This document shows positions 24,211 through 32,846 of a DNA stretch of 37,946 bases, one piece after another; position 1 is the stretch's first letter, and the number at the start of each line of letters is the position of its first letter. Source of the DNA: Chloroflexota bacterium (GTDB lineage: Bacteria; Chloroflexota; Dehalococcoidia; UBA3495). The stretch spans positions 1 through 37,946 of the forward strand of contig JADFNR010000016.1 in NCBI GenBank assembly GCA_022563275.1, written 5' to 3'. A model generated the notes under the pieces. That model saw only the letters and a program-made list of their open reading frames with translations, was not told the DNA's origin and did not search any database. The position numbers and the translations under genes are program-made.

Positions 24211-25170
24211 TTAATCCAGGTGTGGGACCACCGTTTCGGTGAACTTCTCGAGCTGTTCCATCTGATTGGGCGAGGCGAAGCGGACGATGAAGTAGTCTGC
24301 TCCGGCGTCTTGGTACCGCTTGATCGCGTCGATAACATTTTGGGCCGGACCGAAGACGCAGAGTAGCTGCTTGCTGATCACTTCGTATGGCGTGCTGTAA
24401 TAAGCCCGCATGAACTGATCGCCTTCTTCCAGGGCATCGGCTTCTTCATTGAGATTGACCGAGATGTAGAGGCAACGCTTAAGGCCGCGTATGTCCCGGT
24501 CCAACTCCTTGGCCTGTTCCTCGATCTTCCCCCAACATTTGGTGAACAGCTCCGTGGATGGAACGTTGGTGATCCACCCATCCCCCTGCGCCGCCACTCT
24601 TTTAAGTCCCCGTCGCACCCAATTACTTGAGAGCCATATGGGGACCTGTTGTTGGACCGGTTTCGGCTCCAAGTTCACGCCTTCGAAAGGATAAAAACCG
24701 GCCGCGTTTGAAGCGTCGTCTTGAGTCCATAGCTTACGGAGAACGTCGATGCTTTCTTCCATCCGGGCCGCCCGTTCAGCGATGGGAATACCCACAATGG
24801 CATGTTCATCCACGAACATCTGGTTGTTGCTTCTCCCAGCCCCCAGACCCAACACGACGCGGCCGCCCGAGATATTGTCGATGGTCGCGATGGCGTGGGC
24901 GAGGTGGACCGGGTGGCGTAAAGCGTTCAGCATGACGGCGGTCCCAATCTTGACCCGGTGGGTGCGTGCGGCAAGGGCGGCCATGACTGCGAGCGGCTCC
25001 AAACGGGGCTTGGAGGTGATGCTGTCGCCAACCCAAACAGAGTCGTACCCGATGCGCTCCGCGGTCTCCGCCATCTGCCAGTTCAGTTCCACCCTGGGCC
25101 TGCCGCCTCTCGCGTACACCAAGACTCCTCTGGTGGGTAGCAGCACGCCCATGTTGTTCAAAGAATCCAA
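24211..25170 (-). CDS. LLM-class (luciferase-like, probably F420-dependent) oxidoreductase
   Basis: About 319 residues, a luciferase-like TIM barrel. MGVLLPTRGVLVYARGG opens it, then AETAERIGYDSVWVGDS, LAARTHRVKIGTAVMLNALR, and the family hallmark ISGGRVVLGLGAGRSNNQMF. The C-terminus has GPAQNVIDAIKRYQDAGADY. Such enzymes use F420 or FMN for hydride transfer to varied substrates. The start is uncertain: a TTG at 25170 has GGAGGG five bases upstream, an ATG at 25152 opens the fold, and a GTG at 25209 sits four bases after the upstream stop. It follows the bicupin gene closely, so the two are probably one operon. Confidence 0.85.
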   Translation of the reverse strand: MDSLNNMGVLLPTRGVLVYARGGRPRVELNWQMAETAERIGYDSVWVGDSITSKPRLEPLAVMAALAARTHRVKIGTAVMLNALRHPVHLAHAIATIDNISGGRVVLGLGAGRSNNQMFVDEHAIVGIPIAERAARMEESIDVLRKLWTQDDASNAAGFYPFEGVNLEPKPVQQQVPIWLSSNWVRRGLKRVAAQGDGWITNVPSTELFTKCWGKIEEQAKELDRDIRGLKRCLYISVNLNEEADALEEGDQFMRAYYSTPYEVISKQLLCVFGPAQNVIDAIKRYQDAGADYFIVRFASPNQMEQLEKFTETVVPHLD

Positions 25171-25212
25171 TTCACCCTCCAAACCACGCTCGTTGGGCTC
25201 GCCGGTCACTTA

Positions 25213-26244
25213 CTATGATTCGTGCCTGATCACCGGGGTTTGAAGATAGGTCCCCGGCATCTGCTCGGCGATCAAAACCCGCATGGGCCCTTCCGTAGAA
25301 TTCTGGATGCCATGGGAGGTCCCGGCCGGGATGAAAACCAAGTCTCCGGTCTCCACCGCGATCGATTCGTCCCCGACTATCTGATGGCCCTGTCCCGAAA
25401 GGTAGTAATGGACGGCCTCGCCGTGGCTATGGGACGTGTCGTCTTTGTAACCGGGAGGCACTACCCGGATCGACAACTGAAGGGTGTGGATGTCGAACCC
25501 CAGTTCCGGAGCGATCAATGTGACTGTTTGGCTGTCGGCCGGCGTCTCCCAAGGGACCTCGTTCCGAGGCACCAGGTACCGCTTGGCCTCCCTCCGGCGG
25601 TTGAATTCATCATCCAGAACACCCAATTCGTGCAGCAAATGTTGCCGCCAGGAGTAGAGTGCCGCCGAGTCCATGGCCGCTGGGTCTTCTTGTTCCATCT
25701 TGCCCAGACGGCTGTCCAGGCTTTCACGACCGGCCAGGTCGTCCGCGTGGTACTGCCAAGAAGCGGGGACCGGCAGATGCGTGCCGGGGATCTGATGGAA
25801 GGCGATGAACACCATGGGCTCGTCGCCGGTGTTCTCGGTGCCGTGCCAGATATTGGCTGGGATGAAAGCCAGATCGCCGGGCGACACCTCTACTTCCTGG
25901 TCGTCGATGATCTCCTTGCCTTTCCCTTCGAGATAATATTTGACCGCATCGCCGTGGGTGTGGAAGGCGCCGTCGACTCCGCCGCCACCTATCTGCCGTT
26001 TGAACACCCGAAAGGTGTGGATGTTGAACCCCAATTCCGGAGATATGATTCTGGCGAGCAGATGGCCTTCTTGCTGCGTGGGGTGGACTCGGGAGGCCGA
26101 CTCCCATTGAATATCCCCGCCCTTGACCAAGAGCCGGTTCTCTCCCCGCCTTCGGTCAAACTCTTTATCTATGCGCGAAAAGTGGTCCAGTATCTCGTTT
26201 CGCCTGCCGGCAAGCTCAGATGGGTCCAGACCCTGCATGTTCAT
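25213..26244 (-). CDS. Tandem bicupin protein
   Basis: A 343-residue protein with two similar cupin halves. First half: GAFHTHGDAVKYYLEGKGKE, then EVEVSPGDLAFIPANIWHGT. Second half: DDTSHSHGEAVHYYLSGQGH, then ETGDLVFIPAGTSHGIQNS. Each half has the HxH...E...H metal-binding set. Bicupins of this sort include ring-cleaving dioxygenases such as gentisate-1,2-dioxygenase-like enzymes, and decarboxylases; I cannot choose a reaction. Each half also has its own N-terminal helical segment. It is directly upstream (by a few bases) of the LLM oxidoreductase, which suggests a joint catabolic role. Confidence 0.8.
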   Translation of the reverse strand: MNMQGLDPSELAGRRNEILDHFSRIDKEFDRRRGENRLLVKGGDIQWESASRVHPTQQEGHLLARIISPELGFNIHTFRVFKRQIGGGGVDGAFHTHGDAVKYYLEGKGKEIIDDQEVEVSPGDLAFIPANIWHGTENTGDEPMVFIAFHQIPGTHLPVPASWQYHADDLAGRESLDSRLGKMEQEDPAAMDSAALYSWRQHLLHELGVLDDEFNRRREAKRYLVPRNEVPWETPADSQTVTLIAPELGFDIHTLQLSIRVVPPGYKDDTSHSHGEAVHYYLSGQGHQIVGDESIAVETGDLVFIPAGTSHGIQNSTEGPMRVLIAEQMPGTYLQTPVIRHES

Positions 26245-26578
26245 GGGTTTCAGTGACTCCCTTTACCGGCGTGATATGACCCCGGTTTACCTGGCAAGAC
26301 TGCTGTTCGGATATCCGCCAAAATGTGACTTCGGTATTATACGTGGCCCGAACTAGATGGCAACGATATTCTCCGGCTGACGCCTCACGCACAAGCGTTG
26401 GTCCATCAGCCAGGCGGCCAACCGTTGGGCCGTGCCGGCTATGAAGATATTGATTCCGCCGAGTCACTTGCCGCAGACAACGACCGTCGCGTTTCGATCT
26501 ACGCCAGATTACTATCCGGTGCTTGGTTTGACGAATGACCGAGCTTTTTCTGGTTCTTATTTCTGAGTTCCCGAATCC
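26245..26578. other. Gene-free gap holding a gene relic
   Basis: A 334-base stretch between the bicupin and MurL-like genes. The only thing I recognise is the phosphodiesterase relic at about 26380-26460 (listed separately). No terminator or promoter of clear quality was seen. Confidence 0.5.
26380..26460 (-). pseudogene. Decayed fragment of a phosphodiesterase paralogue
   Basis: On the minus strand the stretch translates as GGINIFIAGTAQRLAAWLMD then QRLC. This resembles residues of the intact alkaline-phosphatase-fold gene at 28215-29663 (GGVVLFYTRPGDFDTAQRLA then AWLMAQRWC). Nothing upstream or downstream remains in frame (a TGA lies just before it). It is a relic of a second copy rather than a gene. 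Confidence 0.6.
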
Positions 26579-28096
26579 TCAGTTATCGCTTAGCACGTCG
26601 AGACCGGTGATGTAATCAAATACCGGCTCTGCCACCCATGCCGGTATCACATGATCTTCCCGGTACATTTCCCCGTACTTAAGATCCAGTCCTTTAAAAT
26701 ATTCCTCCTGCTGTAACTCGCTTCCCAACGGGTCTAATATCTCAGTTTGAAATAGCCTGAATGGTGGAGCGCTGAGCAATTCTGGATATCGTTTCTTGAT
26801 ATTCCAAAAGTACAATTGGACTTCTTGTTGTTGGCCCACACATTCCATCGCCCTTCTTGGGGTCTCCCCATCTTCAACTATCGCTAACAACTCTTTCCAG
26901 ATCGCATCCTTATTTTTTCTCTGAAACAAGTCCACGCCACCGAACTGGTTTATCACGTCGTGACGATCGAAATTGGCGGTGAGGCCGGCAAAAACATAGA
27001 AACATTTTGGACATTCCAGACACCAAGGACTGCCCCGGTTACAGGAATGCGTTTGATGCACCGATTCGCCGATCACCGGTTTTAATAGCCTAAAGATAGC
27101 CGTGTCGTAATACGGATGCAGCAGGGAAACCCACTGCAGGTTCTTGAATATCTTCCCCCAGCATCTTTGTATGTTGGCCGCATAATCAAGGGTTTTTGTT
27201 CCTGAGTGCATGATGCCGGTCCCGGAAACGGGGTCGATAAAATTAGGAGATTCAGCGCTTTTTTCATCGCCCCAAACCGCCACCGGAAGTTCATAGGCGG
27301 CTTGCAATCCAGCCCCGATGATCATGCCCAACGTGGGCTCTCCAGCGTTTTGAGCGAAAGACACCGTGGCCCCAGGGTGTAACACTTCATAATATGACTC
27401 GATACCGCTGTCTCTTCTTCGAGTCATCTCAAACAGGTAGGAATCTTCGTTGAAATACACCAGATGCTTATGCTCAGCCGGTACCGAATCAAATAGGGGA
27501 CTTGCCGACGGGTCCTCTTTCGCTTCGACCGTTTGATAAAGATGCTCTAGGTACTGCCACATGTGGAAATCTATGCCAGAGTTCTCCAATAATTTCAGGC
27601 AAAGCAGGCCGTCTTTTCCTCCACCCATGGCAACCAACACCTGCTTGCTGTCCTCCGGCACGGTGAGTATCGGAAGATCATCTTCTTTCGGGACAGCTAC
27701 TATCTCCGGGTCCCACTGGTTGAAACCGATCTGCCAAGAGTACTCACTGCCCTCTATCCGCGCACTATATGACAGGAAATCGATCAAGGCTTCGGGAAGA
27801 TGGTCCTCAACCGCCGTGAGGTCTACTTTTTTAGGAAGCATGGCGGTAAACCGGAGTGAGCTTATTGCCCCAAAGACCGCCGCAAAGGAATCTCTAGCGC
27901 GCTCTTCCGCAAATGCAGGCTTATCTCCAAAGACGAAAGGAAACCTGTAAGTATTTTTCAACCGGCGACCGTCGGCATCCCATTCCAAATGAATAGTGTC
28001 CTTGGAGATCGTCGCTACGTCTAATCTTATGGTGTCCAATAGGTATTCTTTCAAACGCCTATCGAAATCGGTTGGCATATCGTTTCCTAACGGCAT
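26579..28096 (-). CDS. MurL-like / PP-loop superfamily protein
   Basis: A 505-residue protein. The middle holds VLVAMGGGKDGLLCLKLLEN (about 152-171), a PP-loop like the GGGKDS of UDP-MurNAc-L-Ala-L-Glu epimerase (MurL), but with Gly where Ser is usual. Later, HSCNRGSPWCLECPKCFYVF (about 344-363) is a Cys cluster like that in MurL and related proteins. MurL epimerises the terminal L-Glu of a peptidoglycan precursor in Xanthomonas and some actinobacteria. The assignment is tentative; another ATP-using PP-loop enzyme is possible. Base composition is clearly lower in GC than neighbours (about 45% in a line I counted), suggesting recent acquisition. Start may be the ATG at 28096 or at 28078. Confidence 0.55.
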   Translation of the reverse strand: MPLGNDMPTDFDRRLKEYLLDTIRLDVATISKDTIHLEWDADGRRLKNTYRFPFVFGDKPAFAEERARDSFAAVFGAISSLRFTAMLPKKVDLTAVEDHLPEALIDFLSYSARIEGSEYSWQIGFNQWDPEIVAVPKEDDLPILTVPEDSKQVLVAMGGGKDGLLCLKLLENSGIDFHMWQYLEHLYQTVEAKEDPSASPLFDSVPAEHKHLVYFNEDSYLFEMTRRRDSGIESYYEVLHPGATVSFAQNAGEPTLGMIIGAGLQAAYELPVAVWGDEKSAESPNFIDPVSGTGIMHSGTKTLDYAANIQRCWGKIFKNLQWVSLLHPYYDTAIFRLLKPVIGESVHQTHSCNRGSPWCLECPKCFYVFAGLTANFDRHDVINQFGGVDLFQRKNKDAIWKELLAIVEDGETPRRAMECVGQQQEVQLYFWNIKKRYPELLSAPPFRLFQTEILDPLGSELQQEEYFKGLDLKYGEMYREDHVIPAWVAEPVFDYITGLDVLSDN

Positions 28097-28214
28097 CGAC
28101 GCGGGCCGTGGCTTATTGATGGTGCGTCAGTAGGATATTAGACCTGGCTTCCGAGGTCTGAAACCACTTAACTGCCAAGCATCGGCGCCCATGATCGCAG
28201 GTTTGGGGCCGCTG

Positions 28215-29663
28215 TTACTGATCCAACCGGTTGCCCTCGTCCACATATGAGACGGCGCCCACCCGGGATATCTTTATCTGCTGACGATAGACTTTTTCGC
28301 CCAGATCGTGTTCGGCGTGGTGCAGTTCGGTTGACCATTCTACACCGCCGGCCTCAGGTCCACCGGCCAGCGCTTCTTCCAGCACCCTTCCGTGCAAGTC
28401 CCCGTTCCCGGAGATGCCCAGTATCTTGAGGATCGTGGGCGCCAGGTCCAAGTTGCCGGACGGCGTTTCCAGCTTGAGTCCCGACCTGAAACTGGGTCCG
28501 CCGGCAAACAGGATGTTATTCATCTCAAACGGGCTCATCGAGCCATGTTGTCCCACGCCGGGTTCGCCATAAGTGGAGTAACACATGCCAGGGTACCCGG
28601 CGTCATTGGGTGTTGAGTCCCATTGAAAAGAGATCGTAAGCTCGGGCGCCCGTGGGCCCTGGTTCCCCACCAACGACGCCGGCAGGGTGCCCGGAATACC
28701 GGCGACGGCGTCGGACGCCGTTATGGTGCCGCACCAACGCTGCGCCATCAGCCAGGCCGCCAACCGCTGGGCTGTATCGAAATCACCCGGCCGGGTGTAA
28801 AAAAGCACCACACCCCCGTTCTGGGCAACGACCACTCCGCCTGGTTCCCCGCCCGGCCCAAACCCGGCTTCCCGCACGGATGCTTCAACGCCGATGTTCT
28901 CGAATAGGGTCGAATAGCCGTGATCGGACACCACGAAAACGTCGGTATCTTCGGCGCGTCCAGTCTCCCGGAGCCAACGTATCAGGTCCCCGAACTGCCC
29001 GTCCGCCTCTTTGACGGCGGTGTCGGAAAGGCTGGACCCGATTCCGGTGGCGTGCTGCGATTTATCCGGCTCATATGACCAGATCAAAGCCACGGCGGGC
29101 CTGCGCTCTGGGATAACGTACTCGGTCATGATCCGCATGGCGTGCGCCAACCTCGGGGTGGTTGGAGCCGTTTCCTCCGGCCATTGGCCGAACCGGTCGA
29201 GCAGTGATTCGTGCAGGTCTCGGGGAAGGGCGAATTCCGGGTGTATCGTCGCCCCACCTGAAACGTCGGCGGTAGGGTTATGCACGTAGGCGTTTCCGCT
29301 GGTCCCAACGCCGATGGCCACGTATTCTTTCCCATGCGGGGCGAGCATCTCCGCCAACGTCGGCGCCAGCAGGATGGGCACTCCGGCCTTGGCGACTTGG
29401 CTCAACTCAGGCTCCAAAGCCGGTATGGCATGGTCCGGGTCGAAATCCCTGATCAGAAGCCGGTTTCCAGCCAGGCCATGTCCTCCCGGGTTCATGCCGG
29501 TGACGATGCTGGCCGCGTTGACCCGGGTCACCGTGGGGAAAACCGAATGGTGGTTGGAGAAGGTGACTCCACCGGCGGCGAAAGCCGAGAGGTTGGGCAT
29601 CAACCGGGGGTTGACCTGGGCCGGCTGGAGTCCATCGAAAACGAAGACCAATATGGAGGACAT
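28215..29663 (-). CDS. Alkaline-phosphatase-fold phosphodiesterase/nucleotide pyrophosphatase
   Basis: A 482-residue protein of the type I phosphodiesterase/nucleotide pyrophosphatase family. VFVFDGLQPAQVNPRLMPNL holds the first metal Asp. SVFPTVTRVNAASIVTGMNP has the nucleophile Thr in the PTxTxxN pattern, then GGHGLAGN. VFVVSDHGYSTLF is the second metal site (Asp-His), and a late His is in GVGQHGSMSPFEMNNIL. It would hydrolyse phosphodiester or pyrophosphate bonds of an unknown compound. No signal peptide, so cytoplasmic. A decayed fragment of a paralogue lies at about 26.4 kb. On the same strand as, and 36 bases after, the LLM oxidoreductase gene. Confidence 0.87.
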   Translation of the reverse strand: MSSILVFVFDGLQPAQVNPRLMPNLSAFAAGGVTFSNHHSVFPTVTRVNAASIVTGMNPGGHGLAGNRLLIRDFDPDHAIPALEPELSQVAKAGVPILLAPTLAEMLAPHGKEYVAIGVGTSGNAYVHNPTADVSGGATIHPEFALPRDLHESLLDRFGQWPEETAPTTPRLAHAMRIMTEYVIPERRPAVALIWSYEPDKSQHATGIGSSLSDTAVKEADGQFGDLIRWLRETGRAEDTDVFVVSDHGYSTLFENIGVEASVREAGFGPGGEPGGVVVAQNGGVVLFYTRPGDFDTAQRLAAWLMAQRWCGTITASDAVAGIPGTLPASLVGNQGPRAPELTISFQWDSTPNDAGYPGMCYSTYGEPGVGQHGSMSPFEMNNILFAGGPSFRSGLKLETPSGNLDLAPTILKILGISGNGDLHGRVLEEALAGGPEAGGVEWSTELHHAEHDLGEKVYRQQIKISRVGAVSYVDEGNRLDQ

Positions 29664-29699
29664 AAAATTCTCGCTTTGTCGGTTTAGTCGCGTTAAAGG

Positions 29700-30692
29700 C
29701 TAGGGAGCAAGGGCCCTGATGGTCCGTTCGTAGGAGCCCTTGACGTCTTCCAGGGGCAGCGGGGCGATCACGGGTTTCGTCAGTCCCATCCCGCGTAATT
29801 CCTCGAGCCGCGCCCGGCAGACTTCAACGGGACCAACCACGCCCAATTCCGACTGCATATTCTCGCCGATTGCCGCGGCCAAGGCTGGGTTGCCGGCGTG
29901 GTCCCTGGCTGCCTCCGCCCCAGCCATCTCCGCACCAAACCCGGTATTCCGGAAGTAGGACCGGTAGTGGGCGCCGCCGGCATACCGGGCGATCTCCCGT
30001 TGCAGGCTGGCCCGGCCCGCCGTCAGGTCGCCGGTCACGGCAACCCGGAGGTAACCAGATATCTCCACCTCGGATGGGTCACGGCCGGCTTTGGCCGCTC
30101 CGTCCCGAACATGTTGGATAGCCTGCTTCAGGTAGCTGGCGGCGGTCCAACTCAGCAGAACGCCGTCGGCCACTTCCCCAGCCAGTTGTAACATGCGCGG
30201 ACCCAAAGCCGCTATGTAGATGGGCACCCTGCCCTGGGGAGCGGCATCGCCCAATGACGCCCGGCTCACAGTGATGGCCTTCCCGTGATGGCTAACCTCC
30301 TCACCCCGCAGCAGGCCGCGCACGATATGGACCATATCCCGCAGATGTTCCATGGGCTGGCTATAGGCCACCCCGTGTCCATCCTCCGTCGCCGGACGGT
30401 TGCCCACACCCAATCCCAGGATGAACCGGCCGTCCGAGACGGCGGCCAACCCCGCCGACGACATGGCCGTGATCAAGGGTGTTCTGGAAAACATGGGCAG
30501 TATACCCGTTCCCAGGCCGATGTGGCTGGTGGCCGTGGCGATGGCGGCGAGTTGGGTCAGGGAGTCCCGGCCGGAGCCCTCGGTCATCCAGACCTCGCCG
30601 TAACCCAGTTCCTCGGCCAAGGACCCCAGATGCCGGATATCAGCCGGGCCCAACTCCGGTTCGTTCCCCAATCTAAGCCCTAGAAATGGCAT
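29700..30692 (-). CDS. LLM-class flavin/F420-dependent oxidoreductase
   Basis: A 330-residue luciferase-like protein. It opens MPFLGLRLGNEPELGPADIR, with LAEELGYGEVWMTEGSGRDS, then IGLGTGILPMFSRTPLITAM and VSDGRFILGLGVGNRP. RDMVHIVRGLLRGEEVSHHG and VPIYIAALGPRMLQLAGEVADG are standard for F420-type members. The substrate is unknown. The ATG is preceded by GGGAGG, though only three bases away. It lies 48 bases from the AlkA-like gene end on the same strand and may be the last part of that run or the first gene of a pair with the phosphodiesterase. Confidence 0.87.
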   Translation of the reverse strand: MPFLGLRLGNEPELGPADIRHLGSLAEELGYGEVWMTEGSGRDSLTQLAAIATATSHIGLGTGILPMFSRTPLITAMSSAGLAAVSDGRFILGLGVGNRPATEDGHGVAYSQPMEHLRDMVHIVRGLLRGEEVSHHGKAITVSRASLGDAAPQGRVPIYIAALGPRMLQLAGEVADGVLLSWTAASYLKQAIQHVRDGAAKAGRDPSEVEISGYLRVAVTGDLTAGRASLQREIARYAGGAHYRSYFRNTGFGAEMAGAEAARDHAGNPALAAAIGENMQSELGVVGPVEVCRARLEELRGMGLTKPVIAPLPLEDVKGSYERTIRALAP

Positions 30693-30740
30693 ATGCCTCC
30701 CAGACGGTTTGCCGCCAGCGAGTCCTTAGACACCGCCAAC

Positions 30741-31658
30741 TCAACCCGCCCCCGTCCTCAGGGCGCTGAATAGATAGACCGTGGCGAAGGTGCGGAAGGG
30801 AGACCAACGCTGGGCGATCTCCTCCACCTGGGCGTCGGTGACTTCATCGCCGTTCATGAACAACCGGGACACCACCCGTCTGAGCGCCAGGTCGCCCAGG
30901 GGCAGGGCATCTGGGCGGCCCACGGCGCGGATGAGGGTCCATTGCGCGGTCCAGATCCCGACACCGCGCAGAGCGGTCAGTTTCTCGACGATCTCTTTAT
31001 CGGTCAGTTCCCCCAGCCGCTCCAGACCCACGGCGTCATCCAGGGCCGACCCGGCCAGACCGTGAACATACTCGGACTTGCTCCGGGTCAGTTTCATAGT
31101 GTGGAGTTCGGCGGGCGACGACGCCCAGATCGACTCGGGTTTGGGGAAGGCGTAAAAGGTCTCGCCGTCAAATTCGGCGCTGGGGCCGAAGGTCTCGATC
31201 ATGAGAGTGCGGATTATCCGGGCCACGCTGGTGGATATCTGCTGCCCCAACACCGCCAGCACCAACGCTTCAAACACCGTGGCGGTGTGGGGCAGATGCA
31301 GGCCATAGAACCGCTCCACCAATGCGGCCATGACGTTGTCCGCCCTCCCTAATTCGTAGAATGGGGCCAGGTCTTGGTCCACTCCGAGGAGCCAGGACAC
31401 CTTTTCCTTGGCGAGGTCCACGTCCTCCGGGCTTAATTCTGAGCCCCGTAATTCCAGTTCCAGTTCCGGTGCGTCCACCGCACCGGTGGACCGCACCGAG
31501 GCCAGGACCAGCTTGCCGCCCAGGTCCAGGAGCCTCCGGTAGACGCCGTCCTCCATGGTGTCGGTGCCGTAGCGGCTCTGGAAATAGGTGTGGTAGCCCG
31601 CCGTCAGCTCAAAATCGAAGGGCGCCAAGGGCCGGATGGTGGCGGTCAAATGGTCCAT
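30741..31658 (-). CDS. AlkA-type DNA-3-methyladenine glycosylase
   Basis: About 305 residues of the HhH-GPD superfamily. The N-terminal AlkA-like domain (RPLAPFDFELTAGYHTYFQ) precedes the helical part with AVLGQQISTSVARIIRTLM. The helix-hairpin-helix is LTALRGVGIWTAQWTLI, followed by the catalytic Asp in DALPLGDLALRRVV. It removes alkylated bases in base excision repair. The chosen ATG at 31658 lies four bases after the stop of thpR; the frame also has a TTG at 31691. End of the mug-thpR-alkA series. Confidence 0.87.
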   Translation of the reverse strand: MDHLTATIRPLAPFDFELTAGYHTYFQSRYGTDTMEDGVYRRLLDLGGKLVLASVRSTGAVDAPELELELRGSELSPEDVDLAKEKVSWLLGVDQDLAPFYELGRADNVMAALVERFYGLHLPHTATVFEALVLAVLGQQISTSVARIIRTLMIETFGPSAEFDGETFYAFPKPESIWASSPAELHTMKLTRSKSEYVHGLAGSALDDAVGLERLGELTDKEIVEKLTALRGVGIWTAQWTLIRAVGRPDALPLGDLALRRVVSRLFMNGDEVTDAQVEEIAQRWSPFRTFATVYLFSALRTGAG

Positions 31659-31662
31659 GCGC

Positions 31663-32298
31663 TCATTCACCACCGATGGGCGCCGAGCCAACCAGGTAAT
31701 GCCTCGAGCCTGCAGGGTCGAGCTCGGTGCGCATCAGGTTAACCGTGTCCGCGGACCACGACGGGGCGGCGGGCAACTCCGCTGTCCGGCCGGTGGCCGA
31801 GAGTCTCGATGAAATCGGACCGGCTACGATCTCCCCGATCTTCCGCAACTGCCCTTCCGGCACGTCCCGGCGGACCCGGCCTAGGGTCAGATGCGGCGAG
31901 AAAGCGCGCTGCTCCTTGGGCAGTCCTAGTTCCCCCAGGGCATCGTCGATGGCCAGTTGCAACGCCGACAGGACCTCCAATTCTCCGTCCAGGCCCGCCC
32001 ACAGCACTCGAGGACTCCGGGCGTTGGGGAAGACACCAAGTCCGGAGAGCGAAAGCTTGAATGGGTTGAACCGGGCGGCCACCGGCGGCAGCGTTTTCAG
32101 GACCCGCTCCACTGTTCCAGGCGGGATGTCCCCCATGAATTTGAGGGTCAGGTGGATGCCTTCGGGCCGCACCCAACGCACGGATCCGCCGATCTCCGGT
32201 TCGAAACTTTTCACTGCCTCTTGCAACGCCTCGATGCCCTCGCTGGGGACCGGGATGGCTATGAAAGAACGGACCATTTTTTCGACCGGCGTCGTCAC
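31663..32298 (-). CDS. thpR: RNA 2',3'-cyclic phosphodiesterase (2H family)
   Basis: A 211-residue protein with the two His-x-Thr/Ser motifs of the 2H family: HLTLKFMG (about residue 50) and HLTLGRVR (about 136). FIAIPVPSEGIEALQEAVKS opens the family fold. It would hydrolyse 2',3'-cyclic phosphate ends of RNA; older annotations call it 2'-5' RNA ligase. The GTG start at 32298 overlaps the mug stop by four bases (GTGA), with GGAGG ten bases upstream. Part of the amidohydrolase-mug-thpR-alkA series. Confidence 0.9.
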   Translation of the reverse strand: MTTPVEKMVRSFIAIPVPSEGIEALQEAVKSFEPEIGGSVRWVRPEGIHLTLKFMGDIPPGTVERVLKTLPPVAARFNPFKLSLSGLGVFPNARSPRVLWAGLDGELEVLSALQLAIDDALGELGLPKEQRAFSPHLTLGRVRRDVPEGQLRKIGEIVAGPISSRLSATGRTAELPAAPSWSADTVNLMRTELDPAGSRHYLVGSAPIGGE

Positions 32299-32846
32299 CG
32301 TTGGCTGGCCTCCCTAAGCCGCCCATACCACTCAGCCAGGTCGTTCAGGGAATACTTGGCGTTGGCTGGGCTGGGATTGGGCACGACGAACACGTTTGAA
32401 ATGCCTATCGTCCGCTCCTGCAAGCCGAGTTGCGGTTTCTCTTTCACGCCCTCGCCGTGCTGGAGATAGGCTTTATAGGCCATCAGTCCGTGGAAACAGA
32501 CCAGCCGTGGAGAAAACCGCAGAATCTTTTCTTTAAGCACCGGGGCCCACTGGCGAAAATCGGCGGCCCGAAGGCCCGACCCCATGGTTGTGGGCCGTTT
32601 GGCCACGTCGGTGAAACCGATGCCGTCATCCAGCAGGGTGGCGTCCTCCTCGGCGGTGACCTGTCTTGCCACCAGTCCCGAAAGGTTGAAAGCCTGCCAG
32701 AAACGGTTGCGCGGGTTGGCGAAGTAGTGGCCCACCTCAGCCGAGTATTGGGAGGGGTTCAGGCCGACGAACAACAGGTCCAACCCCTCCCGCAGGTGGT
32801 CGGGCAGGGTTACCAGCTCGCCCGGTTTTGCGCTGCCGGCGCTCAA
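32295..32846 (-). CDS. mug: G/U mismatch-specific DNA glycosylase (Mug/TDG family)
   Basis: A 183-residue protein. LLFVGLNPSQYSAEVGHYFA contains the GxNP active-site loop (Asn) of Mug/TDG, and PRNRFWQAFNLSGLV the following helix. GIGFTDVAKRPTTMGSGL and VVPNPSPANAKYS contribute the lesion-recognition loops. It removes uracil or ethenocytosine mispaired with G. The start is a TTG at 32846 overlapping the amidohydrolase stop (TTGA). Cotranscribed with thpR downstream by GTGA overlap. Length is slightly above E. coli Mug (168). Confidence 0.88.
   Translation of the reverse strand: MSAGSAKPGELVTLPDHLREGLDLLFVGLNPSQYSAEVGHYFANPRNRFWQAFNLSGLVARQVTAEEDATLLDDGIGFTDVAKRPTTMGSGLRAADFRQWAPVLKEKILRFSPRLVCFHGLMAYKAYLQHGEGVKEKPQLGLQERTIGISNVFVVPNPSPANAKYSLNDLAEWYGRLREASQR

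Noticed and set aside
25222..26256. A 344-residue plus-strand frame antisense to the bicupin gene
   Set aside because: It mirrors the bicupin codons, has no family motif, and the minus-strand cupin signatures are unmistakable.
28140..28159. AGACCT/AGGTCT hairpin as a terminator
   Set aside because: No T-run on either strand and only six base pairs.
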